DNA from: Acanthochlamys bracteata
Taxonomy: Eukaryota; Streptophyta; Magnoliopsida; Pandanales; Velloziaceae
DNA: 64,000 nucleotides
Reading direction: 5' to 3'
Assembly (NCBI GenBank): GCA_019914995.1
Contig: CM034139.1
Coordinates: 1,059,001-1,123,000 of the forward strand
In this document: one piece after another, positions 56,983 through 64,000 of the stretch
Numbering within the stretch: position 1 is the stretch's first letter
Layout of the letters: the number at the start of each line of letters is the position of its first letter
Program-made: the position numbers and the translations under genes
Notes under the pieces: generated by a model
Databases searched by the model: none
What the model was told of the DNA's origin: nothing
What the model saw: only the letters and a program-made list of their open reading frames with translations

Positions 56983-59900
56983 CTACACAGTAGCAACTAC
57001 GCCAAGATCAAAGTTGTGTTCGCTTTCATCACAAGCCTCCACTTCCTTATATCCATCATGAAGAGAGCATTCCATGATATTGTTCGTCTAAGTGAAAAAT
57101 ATTGATGGAAGACTATTTCTGGAATCATCGAATACCAGGCCTTAATTTAAGATGATAATTCTCTTTTTGATAAGTAGTTATTCTAAGTTTGTTCAAATCC
57201 TCTTCTGGCCAAATGCATATGGAAGAAGGTTCTGTACCATACAAGTTCTTTTATGCTAAATATACAACACTTCTGTTTCAGACATAACAATTTACAGCCA
57301 TAAACAGATAAAGTCAAGGGCACACAGGCATAATAACTGCATAACAGCACATTTTCAAGCTAGAAACACAAGGACAATCGGAACAGCTTTCTAGAGTGCA
57401 GGCATGTTCCTCACGTGATACTCCATCATCCATAGCACACTGAAATACTATATCATAGAAGCAGCCCCACTCCTAAGAAATGCCTGTTGCAAGTGACTAC
57501 AACATAAGCATTCTTGAAACAATGATTGGCAAAATATAAAGCTTCAGAAGAATTTTTACCAGTTTTGTTGCAGCTACCGACTGGCGCTGTCTTTCCTTCT
57601 TCTCACGTTGACACTCACCACACCAGCTCGAGAAATCCTTCTGATACTTTCTCATCTCTCTAAAGGTCGAACTACAAATTAAAAAAGCTTAAACTGATCA
57701 AAATCATCTGTATTCATCGCTTATTCCTACATGTAGCAAAAACTGTAAACCTCCTCTGAGTAAAATAGCCACCATACGAAATGAAACATAACGCACAATT
57801 TTTCTTGCGCTAACAAGATCAAGACAAAAGAGGCATGTAAAGATAATAGAAAGATTAGTTATAGTGAGTACCTGCAGCTAACAAGAAGTATCTTTTTCTA
57901 GGACAAAGATGATAAATAAAATCAGTTCACTAAATCATATAGGGATGTATCATTGAAATTTATAGAAATCAAATGCTATAGTAATTGTCATCACAAAAAC
58001 AAAATGGAAATACAGAAGGACTTTGACATTTGACTGGAGCCAACGAAAATAGCTCGTCATAACAGATGACCAACATTACAGCCATCTAATTAACTAGTGT
58101 TAAGTGATCATAGGAGCTATTGCTTCAACTGCTCATACTACAGTGCATTTGATGCATGAAGATACCTCAGAAGTTGATTATACATGTGGACTTTTGCTTA
58201 TATAGAGTCCAACATAATTCGACGAATTTTCTTTACGCCCTTTGCCCAATTTTCTTTACCTTAAACCCCTCAACACTTTGCTCTTAACTGAAACCCCTTA
58301 CTGCAATTTTTTCTAATGTTTCACCCTCCATCTAAGCAATTGGTAGATTCTGAAGAGGGCCTTAAAATAATTTCTTCTTTAAATTTTCATGGCATGTATC
58401 ACTGCTTACTCATTCCTCAAGTGTTTGGATTATTATAAGCATTTAGTGAGATCACATCTTACTACAACAAAAAAGATACACCTTTTAACAGAACATCGAC
58501 TCTGTTGTCTTTCAAGTTCCAAATATCGTTTCCAACAATGACACAGGGTACTCATAATCTGAGAAACTATTTTGTTCTCTTTAAAAATAAAAAAGCTGCA
58601 AGGCTCTCATGTATTATTGTGCCGGATCCTTGTCTTCTCTAAACCTGCACAACCTTTTAAGAAATTGAGCTCTGTATAGGCTCATCTCATCCCCTCTAGA
58701 ATGTTTAATACACTAATAGTTCCTCAAGTAGAAGCATAGTTACACTAACAGTTTCTCAAGTGAAAACTGTAGAGCTTTGGTCCCTCGAGAGACGGAATTT
58801 GTTCATAGTTTGTGCTTCCATCAAAGCTAGCTCTAACATTGTTTACAAAATTTTAATACTTATTGCCATAAGTTTAACTTTTCCTCAAGTAGACGCACAG
58901 TTACATTAACAGTTTCTCAAGTGAAAACTGCAGAGCTTTGGTCCCTCAAGAGACAGAATATTTTGATAGTTTGTGCTTCCGTCAAAGCTAGCTCCACAAA
59001 ATTTTACTACTAATGCCATAAGGAAAACTTGAACTTTTTAGTGAAAAGATGTGAAGGTGTGTTGTAGCTTTTATTAATTTTGAACTTTCAATTAAGTAAG
59101 ATATTATAACTAGAAAATGTTTTAGACCATTAATGTATTGATATTGCGTTCATTGTTTTGCCAAATTGTAGTTGCATGCTTTCTATTCACGTAATGCATC
59201 CACTAAAATTTTATAGTTTAAAGCAAATTTTATAGATGAATGGATGCCTACTGATTTTTCACTCGAGATGTTAAAATATTTTTGTGAGAAAAAACTCCTT
59301 TTATGAAATTTTCTGTTATGAATGTGGGACAGAATAACTTGAGTTCTATACTTATCATTATTGAACCACGTCCATTTGATGATGGTTAAACTTGAAATTT
59401 TCACCTATATTATCAAGTGTTTATGAGTTTATTTACGACTACAGATTATGAGACTAAATGTGTAAAAAATTTGTGATTCGAGAGACCAGACCTATATGGT
59501 TTGTACCTGAAGGAGTAAAAATGCATTTATACAATTTATATGTTACACTTTTGTTAACAGTAGAGCTAATTTTGATGGAAGGACTAATTACGAACAAAAC
59601 CTGTAACTTAAGGGATCAAACCTCTACTTGTTTCACTTGAGGGAACATTAGTGTAACAATGCTTCTATTTTAGGGAGTACTGGTGTATTTAACACCCTAT
59701 GGAACAATATGAGCAAACAAGCATGTGGGTCTTATACCTTTTAACAAATCTTAAAGTTATGAATTTGAATCCATTTTGCTTCAAATATTTAAATTCTAAT
59801 AATGGCCATGTAACTGCGTGGCATATAAAATGACGCCTCCAAAGAGGGCCGAAACTGCAAAAATTAGGCCAGAGTTGAAAAAATCAGCTGCACGCAATTG

Positions 59901-62900
59901 GCCGTTAGATTAGCGGTCGGAATGTCCAGATTTAGGCACAGCACATAATGCCCGTTGTGCCGCTAGCACCCTATATATAAAATAGCATTTGTATATAATT
60001 CAATGTACAATACTAGGTGATGCATACAAGTGATGACTAAGAGCATGTGCAATGTCGTGTGTAACTAAGATTGATTTTCTAGATATGGGTTTCAAACTAT
60101 CATCCTTGCATCTTTTGAAAATTGAGGATTCAAAAAGATTTGAAGGAAATGATGTTCAATCTATTCATGGTTTCTATAAAGCCTATAAGTTGAAGCTTTA
60201 AATGGAGAGGTGAGAAACCTATAGACCAGGCTTTGCAAATAAAGCTCACCATACTAGACAATAAAGTAAAGATAAGGACGCACATACGCCTAGTTCATAT
60301 TCCAATATAAGGTGTAAGATCTCAAGCAAACCGCTATCCTCCAATAAAAGAAACAGTAATAGCTCTAGTAATAGGTAGCTTCTCAAAAAGGCAAAGGTAT
60401 GGAAACTCTAGTATTCGATGCCACCTCTAGAAAAAATGGCCTTCCTCTTAGTTTACCGGTATAAAATACAAAAAAAACTAAGGCCAAGACAAACATTGTA
60501 TTAACAAATTAGCAAATATCATTCAAAAGAAAGTAGAAGAAAATAGTGCATGCGTAGTCTTACAACTTTAGAACAAAATCAAACATGAATGCATTACTTT
60601 TATATTGCATCTTTAATGGCATAATCCAAAACTGCTTTTATCTGATTCTTAGAAGTTTTCCTTGAACACCATCTTCCATGCATTCACTGAGTTTATTAGA
60701 GCACTAAGCACAACAATAAGAAAAGTATCAGTTGTACTCTGAACCATTATTAAGTCCTTGTAATACATGGATAAGTTGGGTTAGATGGCGTGGTAGTTTT
60801 AAAGTAAGGTTCTGGTACCAATTTCTTAATAACAACATGTTTCCTGTCTATTACATGATCTTTTTGAAACTTTGCTAGGCGTTTAGTTTCAACATTTTGT
60901 TTAAACTAAGCACACTCTCTCCTGAATATAAAAGTGCATAATAACATCTATAGGCCCGTCTAACACATGTCCCGTAACTAGCTACACATACCATGTTTTT
61001 CTTCTAAGTATAGATCTTTTCTTCTGCTCCATAAAGGACAAGATCAAATATGGCCTAGTTGCTTCAATTGCTAACCAAGAATCATAGCCCTAACTAGATC
61101 CTCTATGGTTCAAATCTTGCACAAGTTTAGAGGCATAAAAACAAGTAGCTCAAAGATAGCACAAAGCTATATTTATAATACGAGGTAAAATACACCTTCT
61201 GCACCAAAGAAGCAAATTAATCCTATGTCCAGAAGTAGTTGCATGAGCACCATGTCTATGACGACCACGATGAAGAATAGCTTGCCCAGGAACATGGGTA
61301 TATTCAAAGATTTCCTTCAAGAAACAAAATGTTTTTCAGAAGCTAGTCAGAGAAATTGCTGCAAGAACTAGTTTGTGTGCTAAAGAAAAGGGAAGTCTGA
61401 TTATTATGCAAATCAAATATCCAATATAACAAAATCAATAGTTTGTCCTTTACATAATCAAATATCCAATATAATAAAATCAATAGTTTGTCCTTTACAT
61501 AATCTATCACTCAGGAAACAGAAATATCATAGAGGATTTTAAAAGGGTTCCAGTCTATAGGGGGCGTTTGGGAGTGCTTATGAAATGGAGCTTTTCTGAA
61601 ATGGAGAGTATTTTTGTCTTTTTTGAGAAACGAGCTCTATTTTTTTTACTTCCAAAAAATAATAAAAATATGCAATAAAAAAATCTCACTGCGTAGAATT
61701 TTTCTACACTTTCTAAATTTTTAAATAAATTTTTTATATACTTATAAAATATTTATTGAAAAAGGTGAAATGGGGAAAAGTTGAAAAGCAGCTTTTGAAA
61801 AGCTAAACCAAATGCGCTCTAATTCTCTACCTATAACTTTTAAGTGACAGCCAAAGGTTTAATACATCTACGTTTACCAAAAAAAGCATCTAGCTAATAG
61901 TAGCAAGCCCATGTCTGTTTAGTTTAGACCTATCTTTCATATGGATACTTGGATATTTAATGGAGATGAATTGATTAACTTCACCTCCTTTTATCTCCTT
62001 TCAACTCCAACCAAACAGGGGGTTAGAGAAGGTGAGCTTCAAAGTTAAAACCATGAGATGTTTCCTAACAATTCATTACAAAATGACCTATTCTGAAAAA
62101 TTCAATAAGAGAACTAAACAGCTAGAGCCAATTTGGGGTTGTCTAGTTGCTGGAACGCATGAGAAGCATAAGAAGCGAGTTTTTAGTAGTGGTAGGAAAA
62201 TGGGTAACGATTTTCGTGTTTGTTGAATGGATGCGTGGTGAGTGAAAGTATAGTTATATAACATGATATAATAAAATATAATGTAATACAATTTATACCA
62301 TATATTAGATTATATAATTATTTTTACTTAAAAAATAAAATATTTATAATTTATAAAATATAATTATAAATTATGATATTATTAAATATTAATCACGATA
62401 TATAAATTAATTAGACTATTAACTAAAAAGTATATAGAATTACATAATTATTTTAGATTATAAAAAAGATATTCATATTTGTTATACTATAAAAATAAAA
62501 GATATTAGTAGTAACAGACTGATAATAATAAATTGTTAATAATATTATTATTATATTTAAATTATTTATATTACAATATCTCATTTTTATGGAAGTGATG
62601 CATTTTCGATCAAAAAGCCACAGAAGTGAATCTGCTTAAATCAATACAAATCACTTCCTAGAGAAGTGGGGAAACGTTGCTTCCTTCTCACTTCCGCATA
62701 ACCAAACATACATAAGTCGAGGATTGACTTCCATCTGAACTAAAACTGCTTAGTTCATGCTCTAAGCTTAACTTGATTGATTTCTGTGACTTTTTGGTCG
62801 AAAGTGGATCACTTCCATAAAAGTAGAATATTATAACAATAACTTTTGTAATTATATTATTAGTTTAGTACTACTAATATTTATCTCTAAGTTAATGAAT

Positions 62901-63631
62901 ATGATTTTATGATAATAATATCAAAATATTTTTATATTATATAACAAACATGGATATCTTATATAGTATAAACTAATCCTATCTAGTATAATTTAATAGT
63001 GTACTTATATTATATATCGCGATAAATATATTTAATAATATTATATTATATAAATATTACATAATTTATTAAATATTTATTTAATATAAATATATTATGA
63101 TTATTACTATATTATGCTAAAAACATAATATAATATATAATATAATTTATATCATGTTATATAACTATGTGTTTTCACTCGCCACTTCCATTCAACAAAA
63201 TATCAAAACGCATTCGCACTTCTTAAAAGTCACCTTTCTAATGCTTCTACAAAACACTTCTCACACTTTCTGCAACTAAACAGCCCCTTATAAGAATTTA
63301 TAATAAAAAAACAGATTTGATGATGGTTACACATAGCATTTATACATTCACAAGTCTTAGGATAACTCAGGTTTCCGCAAAGCATAGGCATGACCAAACC
63401 AATCTTAGTTTCAACAACATCCCAAATATACTTGACAGTTTCCACAAACAAGTATAACTTAGGCTTAAGAGAACAAATGCAGAAGTTGATAAAATTGGTA
63501 GTATACCTCCGTATGAGTTTCTGAGTTGACATGCCTGTCACATCGAACACCTCTGAAATACAGCTCACCACCAGAAAACTGTCTTCCCAGACAAACATCT
63601 AGAGTAACCTCTGAATCGTCCACATGGAAGC
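56983..63631 (-). CDS. PKHD-type 2-oxoglutarate/Fe(II) hydroxylase, 3' part (At1g22950-like), four exons
   Basis: Exons on the minus strand: 63631-63507, 61314-61196, 57671-57560, 57087-56983. The first, after TTTTAG, reads FHVDDSEVTLDVCLGRQFSG with GELYFRGVRCDRHVN. The second reads EIFEYTHVPGQAILHRGRHR, HGAHATTSGHRINLLLWCR. The third reads STFREMRKYQKDFSSWCGEC, QREKKERQRQSVAATKL. The last reads NNIMECSLHDGYKEVEACDE and ends FDLGVVATV, stop at 56983-56985. All junctions have GT and AG and compatible phases (0, 2, 0). HVD in the first exon supplies the first Fe ligands, a His in LHRGRHRHGA the second His, and the Arg of GHRIN the 2-oxoglutarate contact. The family hydroxylates prolyl-type substrates; the target here is unknown. 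The N-terminal exons were not found and should lie right of the window or near its edge. Introns are long and repeat-filled. Confidence 0.85.
57088..57559 (-). other. last intron of the hydroxylase gene
   Basis: 472 bp from GTAAAA at 57559 to CACTTAG before 57087. Nothing further recognised. Confidence 0.75.
57672..61195 (-). other. large intron of the hydroxylase gene
   Basis: 3.5 kb between the RNASE-like phase-2 donor AAG/GTGTAT at 61195 and the acceptor TTTGTAG before 57671. It holds the inverted-repeat element at 58679-59720. Otherwise AT-rich without recognised genes. Confidence 0.75.
58679..59720. mobile_element. inverted-repeat element of about 1 kb in a gene intron
   Basis: The left arm (58679-58810, with AATACACTAATAGTTCCTCA, AGTAGAAGCATAGTTACACT and TTTCTCAAGTGAAAACTG) is mirrored by the right arm (59600-59720, with TTTCACTTGAGGGAACATTA, GTGTAACAATGCTTCTATTT and GTACTGGTGTATTTAACAC). 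The left arm is repeated in direct order at 58882-59000, about 160 bp further on. No transposase is present. Target duplication and class were not determined. Confidence 0.68.
61411..61500. repeat. 45-bp tandem duplication
   Basis: Two copies of the unit starting 'aatcaaatatccaatata' differ by one base (ataac versus ataat). Confidence 0.92.
61560..61819. mobile_element. Tourist-like MITE, family 1, copy e, in hydroxylase intron
   Basis: Ends GGGGGCGTTTGGGAGTGCTT and AGCTAAACCAAATGCGCTC, with inner blocks that pair (gaaatggagcttttctgaaa and gaaaagcagcttttgaaaag). It is the best preserved copy of the family here. Confidence 0.75.
62135..63287. mobile_element. 1153-bp hairpin transposon (PIF/Harbinger-like ends) in hydroxylase intron
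   Basis: Left terminus GGGGTTGTCTAGTTGCTG and right terminus read inversely GGGGCTGTTTAGTTGCAG. The pairing continues inward: TTGTTGAATGGATGCG with TTGTTGAATGGAAGTG, and TAGTTATATAACATGATATA on both arms. An inner pair follows, TTTTTATGGAAGTGATGC with TTTTATGGAAGTGATCC. Nearly the whole element folds into one hairpin of about 500-bp arms. TTT and TTA flank it, close to the TTA duplication of PIF/Harbinger elements. No coding capacity. Confidence 0.82.
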
Positions 63632-64000
63632 CTAAAATATGGAAAGTTGTGCAAGAATTAGTAAGTATAGTTTCAAGAAATGCTTGTAAAGAATTTGTTT
63701 ATATTTCCAAAGGAAAAATTTTCATCTAAATTCAGAAAGTTAGAGCTTACTTGGTAGATATTATAAAAGACACAGAAGAAAATGGAAGGGAGGAAGGAAG
63801 AAAGTTTCATCTCAAAGCCATACCTTCTAACCACTTTTCAAAAACAATCAATTAAAAGCAACAGACAACAATTAAAAGCAATTATGAACTTTGTTCTCAG
63901 GTTGATAGCTTAGACAGTAATTGGATGACCTAATATAGGTTGGTTTTCAAAATAAATCAATTATAAAAAACTTGATTAACTGATAAATTATGCTAAACTT
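63632..64000. other. right edge: probable intron or upstream exon region of the hydroxylase gene
   Basis: The acceptor of the first visible exon lies at 63632-63633, so this stretch should be intron and possibly exon. A purine-rich plus-strand stretch (63775-63805) is a pyrimidine tract on the gene strand. No upstream exon could be fixed. Confidence 0.5.

Larger units (their letters stand above)
61315..63506 (-). other. intron between the first two visible hydroxylase exons
   Basis: 2.2 kb from the GTATAC donor (63506) to the TTCTTGAAG acceptor (61315). It contains a 45-bp tandem duplication, a family 1 MITE and the 1153-bp hairpin element. About two thirds of the intron is transposon sequence. 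Confidence 0.8.

Noticed and set aside
57872..57897. A 26-nt micro-exon of the hydroxylase gene with fitting acceptor and donor
   Set aside because: The exon ending at 61196 already supplies the expected LLLWCR segment in phase 2, so the micro-exon would duplicate it with a poorer match.

Overview
The window reads as nuclear DNA of a flowering plant, most likely a eudicot. It is AT-rich, intron-bearing genes are sparse, and Ty1/copia, Ty3/gypsy (Athila-type), CACTA and MITE elements fill most of it. Species cannot be named from the sequence. No rRNA, tRNA, CRISPR array or bacterial-type operon was seen.

Host genes. Three genes are well supported, all on the minus strand. (1) An intronless RING-H2 E3 ligase resembling RHA2 lies at 30511-31020. 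(2) A two-exon DUF599 membrane-protein gene has exon 1 at 56565-56723 and exon 2 at 53858-54448; its 2.1-kb intron carries a MITE. (3) The 3' part of a PKHD-type 2-oxoglutarate/Fe(II) hydroxylase gene (At1g22950-like) has exons at 63507-63631, 61196-61314, 57560-57671 and 56983-57087. Its introns hold two large hairpin elements and a MITE, and its 5' exons lie beyond the right edge. Its stop codon is about 260 bp upstream of the DUF599 start, head to tail.

Layout. 1-2340: the 3' part of a copia element (RT, RNase H, putative 3' LTR). 2605-2844: MITE. About 3100-11480: a decayed Athila-type gypsy element (LTR, tRNA-Asp primer site, gag, protease, RT, RNase H, integrase, LTR) followed by a second primer site and a second gag fragment. 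11490-15950: an old Sirevirus-like 3' end on the minus strand, whose LTR is interrupted by a 2559-bp CACTA element (11827-14385, 3-bp target duplication AGT) that carries a kinesin motor fragment. 17541-19213: a possible short LTR element. 20036-22140: two related inverted-repeat elements. 22470-28446: a minus-strand copia element, fused at its 3' side to a chromovirus RT fragment and split by a solo Sirevirus LTR with target duplication TCCTT.

31875-32480 holds two MITEs of one family and 32988-33178 a 62-bp tandem repeat. 34194-38275 holds two more copia remnants, each associated with a MITE. 40087-53034 is a nested pair: an old copia element with 108-bp LTRs (perfect TSD AGTGT) whose 3' LTR is split by a complete Sirevirus-type element with equal 1460-bp LTRs (44005-52995).

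The window is best read as a repeat-rich plant intergenic region that grew by serial nested insertion next to a small gene cluster. I did not find a convincing new molecular system. The most interesting items are the gene-capturing CACTA element, the datable nests, the long hairpin elements inside gene introns, and a post-pol reading frame whose C-terminal motif is shared by two Sirevirus copies.
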